Assembly (NCBI RefSeq): GCF_003313395.1
Contig: NZ_QNFZ01001068.1
Coordinates: 1 to 60,944, forward strand
Direction: 5' to 3'
DNA from: Nonomuraea lactucae
Lineage (GTDB): Bacteria; Actinomycetota; Actinomycetes; Streptosporangiales; Streptosporangiaceae
Length of the DNA stretch: 60,944 bases
Each line of letters opens with the position of its first letter. Position 1 is the first letter of the stretch. Both the position numbers and the translations under genes were made by a program. Below the pieces are notes generated by a model. That model was not told the DNA's origin. It worked only from the letters and a program-made list of their open reading frames with translations, and did no database searches. Shown piece after piece: positions 1-8,338 of the stretch.

Positions 1-828
1 CTCGGCCCTGGCCTCCGCCGCCGCGACACCGCGCTCGGCCTCCTGCCGGGCCCGCACGGCCGCCGCGACGTCCTCGACCGCGCGATCACGCTCGCTCCGC
101 GCCAGCTCGGCATCCTCGACCGCCCGTACGGCCCGCGCCTGGGCCTCCCCCGTATGGGCCTCGGCCTCCTCCACCCGCTCGGCCAGCTCCCGAACCGCCT
201 GATCCCTGGCCCTCTCCGCCAGTTCGGCCCGCCGTTCGGCCTTCTGTGCCCGCCGCTCGGCCGCGTCGGCCCGGCGCGCGGCCTCCTCGGCGTTCTGCAA
301 CGCCTGCCGTTCGGTGCTGGCCGCCTCGCGCAGCGCGGCCAGCGCCTGCTCGCGTGCCCGCTCGGCGTCACCCAGCGCGGTGTCCCTCTCCCCCTCGGCC
401 TCCTGGACGCGCGACCGCATCTGCGCGGCCTCCCTGCGCGCGTGCTCAGCAGCTTCGCGCGCCAGCCGTACCTGCTCGAACGCCTGCTCCCGCTCGGTAC
501 GCGCGATCGCCACCCGGGTATGCGCCTCGGCCTGCACCGCGCTCAGCCTCGCCTCCACCCCGGCCGGGCTCAACTCCTCGGCCAGCGCGCGTGCCAGCGG
601 CTCGATGGCCGACGCCAGGCCCGTCTCCATCCGCTCGTACAGCTGCTCCGCCCTGGCCAGCGCCCCTTCCAGACCGGGGGTGGCGCGCCGCAGCTCCCGC
701 TCCCGCTTGGCGGCCGCCTGGCAGTCCCCCTCAGGACAGTACGCCTTGGGCCGCCCTCTCCCCCGCCGCTGCTCGATCGCCGTCCCACAGTGCTTGCACG
801 GCGTCACCACACCCGTCTCTTCGGTCAC
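1..828 (-). CDS. Zinc-ribbon/coiled-coil protein, C-terminus cut by window edge
   Basis: The gene runs off the left edge, with 276 codons visible. The chosen start is GTG at 828. The only nearby ATG is out of frame, and the ribosome site is weak. The N-terminus has a short zinc-ribbon pattern, C11-x2-C14 then C31-x4-C36, with a basic Gly-Arg-rich segment between. Everything after about residue 45 is heptad-like Ala/Glu/Arg/Gln sequence predicted to form one long coiled coil. The layout matches the protein at 3325-4533, so the two are probably distant paralogues on either side of a tyrosine recombinase. KfrA-like plasmid proteins are a possible analogy (small DNA-binding head plus long coil), but that is inference from architecture only. 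Biochemical function is unknown. Confidence 0.75.
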   Translation of the reverse strand, partial: MTEETGVVTPCKHCGTAIEQRRGRGRPKAYCPEGDCQAAAKRERELRRATPGLEGALARAEQLYERMETGLASAIEPLARALAEELSPAGVEARLSAVQAEAHTRVAIARTEREQAFEQVRLAREAAEHARREAAQMRSRVQEAEGERDTALGDAERAREQALAALREAASTERQALQNAEEAARRADAAERRAQKAERRAELAERARDQAVRELAERVEEAEAHTGEAQARAVRAVEDAELARSERDRAVEDVAAAVRARQEAERGVAAAEARAE

Positions 829-909
829 GGCGCCACCGTAGCATTTTTTATTTTCTAGAAATCACATTTCAGAAAACCACATCCGTTGTGTCATGACGAG
901 CTTGGCTAA

Positions 910-936
910 CTTGCGGGAATGCAGAATTCCCGCAAG
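910..936. repeat. Perfect 11-bp inverted repeat with 5-nt loop
   Basis: The left arm CTTGCGGGAAT (910-920) and right arm ATTCCCGCAAG (926-936) are exact reverse complements around GCAGA. There is no T-tract, and the nearest gene starts at 828 and reads away. An operator or a protein/recombinase binding site is therefore more likely than a terminator. Confidence 0.75.
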
Positions 937-974
937 TAGTCCGGAGCCACGCGGGGTGTCGTATCTGCTGCATC

Positions 975-1032
975 TGAGACTGGTCATCTAACTGTCCTGC
1001 AGGTGAGACTGGTCATCTAACTGTCCTGCAGG
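975..1032 (+). repeat. Two-copy 29-bp perfect tandem repeat
   Basis: The unit at 975-1003 is repeated without any mismatch or spacer at 1004-1032. Each copy contains GGTCATCTAACTGTCC (982-997 and 1011-1026). Related copies of this motif lie at 1518-1533 and 2919-2934, on both sides of the recombinase gene. There are no unique spacers, so this is not CRISPR. It looks like an iteron or a multi-copy binding site. Confidence 0.8.
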
Positions 1033-1495
1033 TTCGTCGTCACCTGTCACCCAATTGGTCACGTCTTGTCACTCCGGCAAGCCCCTCTCTTATGCATGAT
1101 TGCCTGTTTCTGCACGTTTGACCCAATCCCCGTGCCGCACCGAGGCGCTTTCGTGGGTTCGTTTGCAATATTGAATTATCAAGTTGATGCAAATATACAT
1201 TCATTCCTCTATATGCCTGCACTGCGGCGAGGGGAAGGTGCGAGCAGCTTCCCTGTTTCCCTTCCCTCTCATCAGCATCGTATTCTGGCCGACTCAATTC
1301 CGAGTGTATTATCTTTGTCGCCAGGAAGCCGGGATGATGCTTTGACCTGCGGATCTTTTAGATGTCGATCGCCAAGGCTCGCCCGGATATAGCGCTGGAG
1401 CCCGGCATGGTACGGGCTCGGTTGATCGCTTGAACCATGCCCTCTTCCCGTAGTTTGTCGATTACGCGAAGAGGCGCTATGGCGGTTCAGGCGTA

Positions 1496-1533
1496 GGACA
1501 GGTTATGACCATCCCGAGGACAGTTCGGTGACC
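1496..1533 (-). promoter_or_regulatory. Inverted copy of the GGTCAnnnAACTGTCC motif plus a degenerate neighbour
   Basis: Positions 1518-1533 read GGACAGTTCGGTGACC on the plus strand, which is the motif in minus orientation. A degenerate relative, GGACAGGTTATGACC, lies 22 bases upstream at 1496-1510. Both sit just beyond the stop codon of the recombinase gene. Confidence 0.5.
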
Positions 1534-1581
1534 AATGAGCGTCCGACCAGCGGGTTCGTCACGTAGTGTCCAGGCTTTCGG

Positions 1582-2784
1582 TCATCGATAGTGCCCGCCG
1601 GCAGCGCAGCCTGGCAGCGTGGGCGAGGATGGGCCGTCGCCAGCCGGGGCGGGCGGGTGCAAGGGCCGCACGGGAGGGGTGCGGAGGCGTTCCATGTCCT
1701 CGAGCAGCTCCCGGTCCGGTCGCAGATCGTATCCCATGGTGGTCTCGGGACGAGCGTGTCCGGCCAGCTTGGCGGCCTTGATCGCGTCGACCACGGGCAG
1801 CACGTTGGAGATGAAGGAGCGGCGCACGTCGTGCGGCCGCACGCGCCGGGTGCCGGCTTGCCGGCATCGTTTGTCCAGGATGTCGGCGATGCCTTGCGGC
1901 TGCATGTGCGCGGGGCGGCCGTTCCTGCGGCGGATGGCGCCGTTGCGCTCCAGCCGGGGGAACAACGCGCCCGGTCGGTCGCCGCGGAGGGTCAGCCAGC
2001 GTTCGAGGCTGCGGGTGACGAAGCTGTTGAGGGGCAGGTGCCGTTCCTTGTTGCCCTTGCCGATGACCCGCAGCATGCCGGTGACTGGGTTGTTGTAGTC
2101 GCTCATCTCTAGGTTGGCCGCTTCGGCGCGGCGCAGACCGCAGCTGTCCAGCACGGCGACGAGGGCCATGTCGCGGGCGCCGGCGGCGCAGTTGTCGGCT
2201 TCGCAGGCAGCCAGGATGGCGCCAATGACCTCGTCGGGGATGTAGGCGCCGGCGGGCTTGCGCTGGCTTTTGATGTTCTTGGGGCTGCGGGCGCGCTGGT
2301 AGTCCTCGCTGTTCATGAGGCCGAGCCGCCAGGCCTCTTCGAGGACCCGGCGTAGTGCGGTCAGGTGCCGGTTGACGTACCGGTCGGCCCAGCCCTGTTC
2401 GGTGAGCAGACGCCGGATGTGGATGGTGTGCTCGTAGCGCAGCAGCCACCATGGTTGGCCCTGCCCGGTGATGGTCTTGTCGTCGAGGTGGGCGCCCTGG
2501 AGGAGGCGGGCGATGCGGTCCAGGCACCCGGCCTGGGTGCGGCGGGATTCGGGGCTCTCCAGGCTGGCCAGGTAGGCGTCATACGGGTCGCGCAGCGACG
2601 CTGTGGCCAGCTGGTAGTCCTCCGGCTGGGGCGCGACCGGCAGCGCGGCCAGGGCGGCCAGGCGTGTCGCGATGGTCGGGCCGGCCGTGTTAGCTCCGGT
2701 CGGTGTGATGACGGGGGGCGCGACAGCGCTCGACGAGGGACGTGTGCCGGTGTCGGCGCTGAGCGCCGGGGTGGGGTCGGTCAC
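1582..2784 (-). CDS. Tyrosine-type site-specific recombinase/integrase
   Basis: This is a phage-integrase-family recombinase of 400 residues. The N-terminal part (about residues 50-190) resembles a SAM-like core-binding domain. The C-terminal catalytic domain keeps the whole signature: Arg in CGLRRAEAANL, Lys in GKGNKER, H318-x2-R in RPHDVRR, His in LAGHARPETT and the nucleophile Y352 in TTMGYD. The start is placed at GTG 2784, which has a good GGAG site about seven bases upstream. A longer in-frame GTG at 2832 has no ribosome site. The gene lies between two zinc-ribbon/coiled-coil genes, and its flanks carry repeated GGTCAnnnAACTGTCC motifs. It appears intact. Whether it moves a genetic element or serves a resident function cannot be decided from this window. 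Confidence 0.9.
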   Translation of the reverse strand: MTDPTPALSADTGTRPSSSAVAPPVITPTGANTAGPTIATRLAALAALPVAPQPEDYQLATASLRDPYDAYLASLESPESRRTQAGCLDRIARLLQGAHLDDKTITGQGQPWWLLRYEHTIHIRRLLTEQGWADRYVNRHLTALRRVLEEAWRLGLMNSEDYQRARSPKNIKSQRKPAGAYIPDEVIGAILAACEADNCAAGARDMALVAVLDSCGLRRAEAANLEMSDYNNPVTGMLRVIGKGNKERHLPLNSFVTRSLERWLTLRGDRPGALFPRLERNGAIRRRNGRPAHMQPQGIADILDKRCRQAGTRRVRPHDVRRSFISNVLPVVDAIKAAKLAGHARPETTMGYDLRPDRELLEDMERLRTPPVRPLHPPAPAGDGPSSPTLPGCAAGGHYR

Positions 2785-3324
2785 GACCGGACTCCGTCCC
2801 GGTGGTGAGCCGCACTGGGGTGCGGCGGACACCAGGGTTGTGGGCCGCTGATAACAGGTGACCAGCCGGGGGACTTCACGGGATAAAGGCCCGTGTCAGC
2901 GTGCCGGATTGGGCTTTTGGTCACGAAACTGTCCGTCCTGTTGGTCATGTGGCGCCCAGCGCGGTCCGGCGAAGAAGCCATGCCCCGCGTGAGGTCCAGG
3001 GAGATCTGGTCGCTGCGCGCCGTCCCTGTCTTCGCCGGGCGCCGCCCCGGACTCCCCCGGCCAGAAGGCCGCCGGTGGAGCGCGGCGAAAGCGCCGTGGC
3101 GCGCCTCGGCTTCCAGGGGATGGGCCTCCTCCCCCCAGGGCGCCAGTACCGGACTGGGTCCTCGGGACGGGCATTGCGATCCGATGACGTCACGGCATGA
3201 TCATAGCGGTTTAGCTGTGGGGATCCGCATTCCCGTGGCTAAGATGATGGATCGCCTTCAATAGTGTTGATCAGCACGATTCATTTTCGTACCGGAGCTG
3301 CACGATTCAGATATCATCCGGATC
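2785..3324. other. Spacer between recombinase and coiled-coil gene
   Basis: About 540 bases with no convincing gene. Several overlapping short ORFs on both strands have no ribosome sites and no recognisable domains. The stretch contains the motif copy at 2919-2934. From about 3195 it becomes AT-richer up to the start of the next gene, which probably holds that gene's promoter. Confidence 0.5.
2919..2934 (+). promoter_or_regulatory. Upstream copy of the GGTCAnnnAACTGTCC motif
   Basis: GGTCACGAAACTGTCC lies about 135 bases upstream of the recombinase start. It matches the copies at 982-997, 1011-1026 and 1518-1533 at all 13 fixed positions. The most economical reading is a shared binding site for the recombinase or for the coiled-coil proteins. 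Confidence 0.5.
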
Positions 3325-4533
3325 ATGCTCGATGGCGATGATGATCTGCACGGCTATGATGATCAGGCGAAGGGTCGTGGCGAAGATTCCGCTGCCCTGT
3401 CTCCTGCGGCCCTGGCCGCCGACACGGCGGGCGGCATCGCGGTGGCTCGCGACGGCGACGAGCCTGCGCGGCACTGTCCGTGCGGCAACACCCTGCCGTC
3501 CCGCCCGCCCGGCGCACGCCGCGGTGGCCGTCGCCGTGACTACTGCTCGGCCGCGTGCCGCTCGCGCTACCGCAGCAGCCGTCTGGGTAGCCAGAAGAAC
3601 GCGATGCAGGAGGCCACCCGCCGCGCCGGCGCGCTGGACGAGCGCATCGCGCCGCAGATCGAGCAGCTCACCGGGAGGATCGAGCAGCTGAACGCGGACC
3701 TCGCCGAACGAAACACGCACACCAAGGTGCTCGCCGAGATCTCCGCCGAGCGGCTGCGCGCCGCCGAGGATGACGCCGATGAGGCGGCCGCCGCCAGCGA
3801 GGAAGACCAGGAAAGGGCGCGGCGGGCGCTCGCCGAGCGCGACGCCGCCGTGGATGCGACCCGGCAGGCCCGCCAAGCGCGCGACGACGCCCAGCGCGAG
3901 GCCCGCCAGGCCAGGCAGGACATGGTCCAGGCCCAAGACCACGAGCGCGCCGCAGTGGCGTCCGAGCGGCTGGCCTTGGAGAAGGCGGCCACCCTGGAAC
4001 GTCAGCTGGCCACCGCTGCGGCCCAGTTGCACGCGGCCAAGCAGGCCCAGCAGGCCGCCGATGCGGCACGCGCCCAGGCTGAGCAGCAGGTGGCCCTGGC
4101 GCGGGAAGCCGGCGAGCGGCAGGATCGCACGCTGCGCGAGCAGAGCGAGCAGCTCACCGATGCGCGTCGGGAACTGGCCGCCGCCAGGGCTGAGATGGAG
4201 CTGCTGGCCGGCCAACTGAAGCGGGAGCAGCAGCGCGCCGATACCGCCGAGGAGCGGGCCGGGCAGGAACGCGCGGCCGCCGGGCAGGCCCGCGCCGAGT
4301 CAAGGGCCGTCCGCGAAGAGGCCGCCGCAGCAGCCCGAACCCATGCCACAGAGCTGGAGCGGATACGTGAGCAGCTACGACAGGAGACTCAGCGGGCCGA
4401 CGCCGCCGCGACGGAACTGGCCGTCACCTGGGCCAAGCTCACCGCCGCCACCGAGCGCAGCACCGATCTCCAGCAACGCCTGGTCGCCGCCGAGCAGCGC
4501 GCAGAGCGAGCGACACCGCCCGCAACCGGCTGA
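3325..4533 (+). CDS. Zinc-ribbon/long coiled-coil protein
   Basis: The 402-residue protein has an acidic N-terminus, then a cysteine cluster C51-x-C53 and C74-x3-C78 separated by a Gly/Arg-rich loop. This resembles the small FCS-like zinc ribbons of actinobacterial proteins. From about residue 90 to the end it is almost entirely Ala/Glu/Arg/Gln heptads, a single long predicted coiled coil with no signal or membrane segment. It shares its architecture with the partial gene at 1-828, and the recombinase lies between them. The start is the ATG just after a short AT-rich stretch, and the ribosome site is weak. Possible roles are DNA binding with filament or bridge formation (KfrA-like), but no catalytic motif is visible and the function is unknown. 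Confidence 0.8.
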   Translation: MLDGDDDLHGYDDQAKGRGEDSAALSPAALAADTAGGIAVARDGDEPARHCPCGNTLPSRPPGARRGGRRRDYCSAACRSRYRSSRLGSQKNAMQEATRRAGALDERIAPQIEQLTGRIEQLNADLAERNTHTKVLAEISAERLRAAEDDADEAAAASEEDQERARRALAERDAAVDATRQARQARDDAQREARQARQDMVQAQDHERAAVASERLALEKAATLERQLATAAAQLHAAKQAQQAADAARAQAEQQVALAREAGERQDRTLREQSEQLTDARRELAAARAEMELLAGQLKREQQRADTAEERAGQERAAAGQARAESRAVREEAAAAARTHATELERIREQLRQETQRADAAATELAVTWAKLTAATERSTDLQQRLVAAEQRAERATPPATG

Positions 4534-4744
4534 CGAGCACCAGCAAGGACAGAGCGGCCGTGAACACCAGTAGTCACCGCGGTTATGCAACACGTGTTCG
4601 AGCTTGGCGCAGATGAAGTCGGAAAGGGGCCGGCGGCGTGGGCTCCGGTCGTCGTGGCGACGGCCTCGACGATCCTGCGCATGGGAGTCTGCTCGGCCCC
4701 GGCGGCGTTCACGATCGTCCCGGGCGAACGGCGTGCACCGGCCT

Positions 4745-5051
4745 GCCCCGCGGCATGCTCACAGGCGTCAAGGCGACCCAGGCCGGAGCCGAGATGGCCG
4801 CCGCCTTCCACCAGCGGCTGCTCGCCGTCGACTCCGCGCCGACGGAGCTTCACGTACGCGCCGGAGGCGTACGACGCGACGATCGTCGCCGCCTGGCCGC
4901 CGGCAGGGACATTGACTACGACGGGGTGAGCGGCCCGATCGACTTCACCGACAAGGGCGATCCAGCGAGGGCACCGATCGGCGTGTTCCAGTACAGGGCC
5001 GATCACACCGCCGCGCTTGTCTCCCATGAGGTCGGCGAGTTGCCGGCCTGA
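4745..5051 (+). pseudogene. Remnant of an ABC-transporter substrate-binding protein
   Basis: Pieces of a periplasmic branched-chain amino-acid-type binding protein (Peripla_BP_6 family) appear in two frames. One frame reads GMLTGVKATQAGAEMAAAFH, another reads YAPEAYDATIVAA near 4857-4895, and the first frame resumes with DIDYDGVSGPIDF through GVFQY and a stop at 5051. In intact members these segments occur in this order in the C-terminal third, with more sequence between the second and third pieces. The gene has therefore lost its N-terminus, suffered a frameshift near 4850 and lost an internal segment. No permease or ATPase partner is nearby. Confidence 0.65.
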
Positions 5052-5210
5052 AAAACCGCCCGATCCACCGAACGTCCATGAGCCTGAGAATCGGCTCGGG
5101 GACGGATTGCCGGCCGGCGTGCAAAAGGCGGGATCGGGTGCGATGCTGGCAAGGTGATCTGGGGCAGGCGGGCCACGGCGAAGCGTGCACCCCTCGGCAC
5201 ACCCCCTGCC

Positions 5211-5714
5211 ATGGCCCGCGCGGACGACGCCTGGAAGGCGCTTTCGCTGGTCATAGACCTGATCAAGCACGCCGAGACCAAGGCGGGACTGACGCTGGCC
5301 GCCTGCGGTGCCGTCGGCGGAGTGATGTACACGATGGTCAGGAGCGTGCCGCAGCCGAGCGCGTGGTTCGGGATCGCCGCCGCGGCCTGCGCCCTCCTGG
5401 TGATCGGCGGTGCCTGCTGCGCCGGGCTGGCGCTGGTCCCCCGCCTTCGCGGCGGTCCCGTACCCGCCAACCTCTTGTATTACCGCCACATCGCCGCGCA
5501 CTATCTCGCCGACTCCGGCGCCTATGCGGGTGAGCTGGGCACACTGCTGAAGAACCCTGACGCGCTTGTCGCCTCCATCGCCGATCAGGTGTGGTCCAAC
5601 TCCCGGGTCGCCCGCCAGAAGTACCACTGGGCCGGCCTGGCCATCAACGCGCTGCTCCTGGCCCTGGCGGCCCTCGCGCTCACCGCTGCCATCGGCGTGT
5701 TCCAGAGCCCCTGA
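5211..5714 (+). CDS. DUF5706 (Pycsar effector-like) membrane protein
   Basis: The 167-residue protein begins with a short amphipathic segment containing HAETKAGLTLAA, which is typical of the DUF5706 family. It has two adjacent hydrophobic segments (about residues 24-42 and 53-78), a soluble middle and a third membrane segment at the C-terminus. DUF5706 includes the PycTM effectors of Pycsar anti-phage systems, where cyclic pyrimidine nucleotides trigger membrane damage. That is family knowledge, and activity here is inferred. The stop overlaps the start of the downstream TPR-CHAT gene (TGATG), so the two are translationally coupled. An in-frame GTG at 5154 would add 19 residues that do not look like the family. 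Neither candidate start has a strong ribosome site. Confidence 0.8.
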   Translation: MARADDAWKALSLVIDLIKHAETKAGLTLAACGAVGGVMYTMVRSVPQPSAWFGIAAAACALLVIGGACCAGLALVPRLRGGPVPANLLYYRHIAAHYLADSGAYAGELGTLLKNPDALVASIADQVWSNSRVARQKYHWAGLAINALLLALAALALTAAIGVFQSP

Positions 5715-8323
5715 TGGACGGTGCTGACCTCGCCCGCGTCGACGCCACGCTGTCGCGTGTGGTCGCCCTGATCGACGCACATCAGCTCGACTCCGCGGAA
5801 CGCCTGCTCAAGCCGCTGATGCAGGATTCGCCCTCCCTTCCTCCCGACCGGCGGACACGGGTCCTGCTGGAATGGGGCTGGCTTCATGGCGCCACGCAAC
5901 GCTACGTACCCGCTCGCGAGGCTCTGGCCGAAGCCGTCGCGGTGGCGGAGTCGTTGCGGTCTTGGAGACTTCTGTGCGAAGCGCTACGCGAATCGGGCAC
6001 GGTGGCTCGCTACGAAGGTGAGTTCCAGGCCGCGGACCGGTTCTTCGAGCGTTCCGAACAGGTGGCCAGGGACGAGGGGCACGACCTGGAGCTCGGCCAG
6101 GCGCTGTTTCAGCGAGGCACGGTCGCGCATCACGTCGGAGAGTTCGTCAAGGCCCGCCGGCTCCTCCAGGAGGCTGGCCGCGCCGCCGAACGCTGCCCGC
6201 CGAGCGAGGCGGCCGTCCAGCTCCTGGCCGACGTCCGCCGTGAATGTGCGGTGTCGGCGAGGCTGGTGCGCGATTTCGACACCGCGCGTGAGCTGCTCGT
6301 CCAGTCACTCGACAGCTACCGGAGCATCGGCCGCCGTGTCGGCGCGGCCAACGCCCAGCGGGAACTCGGCGCGGTGCTCGAACAGGTCGGCAACGAGCGG
6401 GAGGCGCGGCGGTACTTCACCGAGGCCTTCACCGGCTACATGCGCGCGGGCCGCCGTATGGGCGCCGCCCAGGTGGCCCGCCGCCTGGGATACCTCGATC
6501 TGCTCGCCGCGGTCGGTGACGCGGCGGCGGCACGGCGGGCCCGGCGCAGATTCACCCAGGCGCTTCGCCTCGGCGGCGGCGAGCCGGTGAACCGGGTCCT
6601 GAGCACCCTTTACCTCGGCAAGCTCGCACGGCTCGAAGCCGATCTCGACGCTGCGGAAGAGCTGCTGTACGAGACCGTGCAGCAGTACTCCGGCATGGAG
6701 GCCGGGCAGGGCGTGGCCCGTGGGCTGTCGCAGGTGGCCATGGAGGCGGGGCTGATCGCGCGGGAACGCGGCGATCGGGCCGCCGCCATCGCGCGGTTCC
6801 ACGATGCGCTCGCCGCGCTGCGGGTGGCCGATGATCCAAGCGCCGCCAGCCTCGTCCACTATCACCTCGCGACGGACCTGATCCTGATGGACGAGGTGAA
6901 GCAGGCCACGCATCACGCCGTGGCCGCCTTCTCGCTCAACGAGGCCGCCGGCCGCCGCCTGCTCGATCCGGCCGAACGCCGCTCCTTCTACGAGGCGCAC
7001 CGGGAGACGTACGGGCTGGCCCTGCACTGCGCCGCCCGGTCGGGTGACGGGCGTGCCGCTCTGAGGGTCGCCACCGCCGCGAGATCGGACGCGCTGGCGG
7101 CTTTCGTACGGGCGGGGGCCCGGTTCACCCCGCAACTCCACGAACTGGTCCAGGACATCACGCTGGCGAGCGCCGAACCCGGGCAGCAGGCCGAGGACCG
7201 GCTGCGTGATCTCTACGGACGTCTGGAGCACGAGACCTCGCGCCAGATGCGGCGGACCGTCGAAGCCGACACTGACCTCGATGAGATGATCGCCAGTCTG
7301 CCACGCGGCGGGCACGCCCTGCTACTGGACGTTCTGGAGGAGGACGACACCTTCTGCAACAGGATCTGGCTGTCTCCCGACGGCGTCCCGCACGTCGACG
7401 AGGTGATCCTGCCGATGGGCGTGCGACGGTTCCTGGACGCCTACCACCAGGCGCGGGAGGAGGCCGCGTGGCGGCCCCAGCGGGACGACCTCGCGGCGCT
7501 CGGTCACACGATCGTCCCGGACGGGCTGGCCGAGGCGCTGGCGGCAGGCGCGAACCCGCCGCTCGTCATAGGGACCGGGAGCGTCCTGGGCCCGGTGCCC
7601 CTCGCGGCCGTGATGATCGAGGGCAGATACCTTGCCGAACAGGCGCAACTCGCCGTGGTGCCCTCATTGGCACTGTGGCCGGCCCTGCGGTCGCGCGGCC
7701 ATCGGCCGGGCCGGGGCACGCTGGCGTACTTCGATTCCAACGTGCCCGGCTGGCGGAGGGAGAACGCCGCGCTGCAAGCCACGCTCGCGCCGGTCGACCT
7801 CGCCGGTGCCGACGAGGTGCGCGGCATGCTCGCGGACGCCTCTGCGTACGCGGCCGTGGTCATCAGCGCTCACGGCGCCTCGCCCGAGCAGGAGCAGGAC
7901 GGTGTCGGGCGGCATCCGGGGCTCGCCCAGGCTCTCGAACTCACGCCGGACGACCTGCTGACGGCTGCGGAACTGCTGGGCTGCAGACTTCCGGACGCCT
8001 TCATCACCGCGTCGTGCTGGTCGGGGCGGTTGGCCGTACGGGCCGCGATCGAGCCTCTCGGCCTGCCGACGGCCGCGCTGCTCGCCGGTGCGCGCTGGGT
8101 GCTGGCTGGCACTGTGGACATCGGCAGCACATCGACCGCGACCCTGCTGGCCGGCTTCTATCGGGAGCTGGCGGACGGTATGACACCCGCCGCGGCCCTG
8201 CAGCGGGCGCAGACCGCGTACCTGAGTCAGCGGCCGGATACGGCACCAGGCACCTGGGCAGGGCTGACGATCATCGGTGACGGTTTCGTCCCTCTGCGCT
8301 TCGCCGGAAGCGGGCCGGAATGA
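5714..8323 (+). CDS. TPR-CHAT caspase-like protease (copy 1)
   Basis: The 869-residue protein has TPR-like helical repeats from the N-terminus to about residue 460, then a linker and a C-terminal CHAT domain (about 535-865). The caspase-type dyad is visible as His720 in VVISAHGAS and Cys768 in FITASCWSG. CHAT proteases (separase/caspase fold) act as effectors or activators in bacterial conflict systems, including TPR-CHAT of type III-E CRISPR and the CATRA and VMAP networks. The start ATG overlaps the stop of the DUF5706 gene. Its 3' end faces a second TPR-CHAT gene 15 bases away. The repeats presumably sense or bind a partner. The substrate is unknown. Confidence 0.88.
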   Translation: MDGADLARVDATLSRVVALIDAHQLDSAERLLKPLMQDSPSLPPDRRTRVLLEWGWLHGATQRYVPAREALAEAVAVAESLRSWRLLCEALRESGTVARYEGEFQAADRFFERSEQVARDEGHDLELGQALFQRGTVAHHVGEFVKARRLLQEAGRAAERCPPSEAAVQLLADVRRECAVSARLVRDFDTARELLVQSLDSYRSIGRRVGAANAQRELGAVLEQVGNEREARRYFTEAFTGYMRAGRRMGAAQVARRLGYLDLLAAVGDAAAARRARRRFTQALRLGGGEPVNRVLSTLYLGKLARLEADLDAAEELLYETVQQYSGMEAGQGVARGLSQVAMEAGLIARERGDRAAAIARFHDALAALRVADDPSAASLVHYHLATDLILMDEVKQATHHAVAAFSLNEAAGRRLLDPAERRSFYEAHRETYGLALHCAARSGDGRAALRVATAARSDALAAFVRAGARFTPQLHELVQDITLASAEPGQQAEDRLRDLYGRLEHETSRQMRRTVEADTDLDEMIASLPRGGHALLLDVLEEDDTFCNRIWLSPDGVPHVDEVILPMGVRRFLDAYHQAREEAAWRPQRDDLAALGHTIVPDGLAEALAAGANPPLVIGTGSVLGPVPLAAVMIEGRYLAEQAQLAVVPSLALWPALRSRGHRPGRGTLAYFDSNVPGWRRENAALQATLAPVDLAGADEVRGMLADASAYAAVVISAHGASPEQEQDGVGRHPGLAQALELTPDDLLTAAELLGCRLPDAFITASCWSGRLAVRAAIEPLGLPTAALLAGARWVLAGTVDIGSTSTATLLAGFYRELADGMTPAAALQRAQTAYLSQRPDTAPGTWAGLTIIGDGFVPLRFAGSGPE

Positions 8324-8338
8324 CCGGCGTCCGGTGGG

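Larger units (their letters stand above)
829..1581. other. Gene-poor, AT-richer spacer beside the recombinase
   Basis: About 750 bases hold no convincing gene. Composition drops clearly between about 1120 and 1330, unlike the very GC-rich coding DNA around it. The stretch carries a perfect hairpin, a two-copy tandem repeat, several copies of a 16-bp motif (all annotated separately) and an 8-bp inverted repeat, GGCATGGT at 1404-1411 against ACCATGCC at 1434-1441. A 108-codon plus-strand ORF at 1066 has no ribosome site and no family resemblance, and I do not call it. Confidence 0.6.

Noticed and set aside
154-896. Three long plus-strand ORFs over the left edge
   Set aside because: They are Pro/Arg-rich, antisense to the coiled-coil gene at 1-828, and lack ribosome sites and family features.
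975-1032. Possible CRISPR array
   Set aside because: The two 29-bp units are directly adjacent without spacers and there are no cas genes.
1066-1392. 108-codon ORF in the AT-rich spacer
   Set aside because: No ribosome site, no recognisable domain, and the composition is that of non-coding DNA.
2893-3264. 123-codon ORF upstream of the second coiled-coil gene
   Set aside because: Overlapped by similar ORFs in other frames on both strands, without ribosome site or homology.
5154-5210. N-terminal extension of the DUF5706 protein from GTG 5154
   Set aside because: The extra residues do not resemble the family and no better ribosome site is present, though leaderless initiation cannot be excluded.
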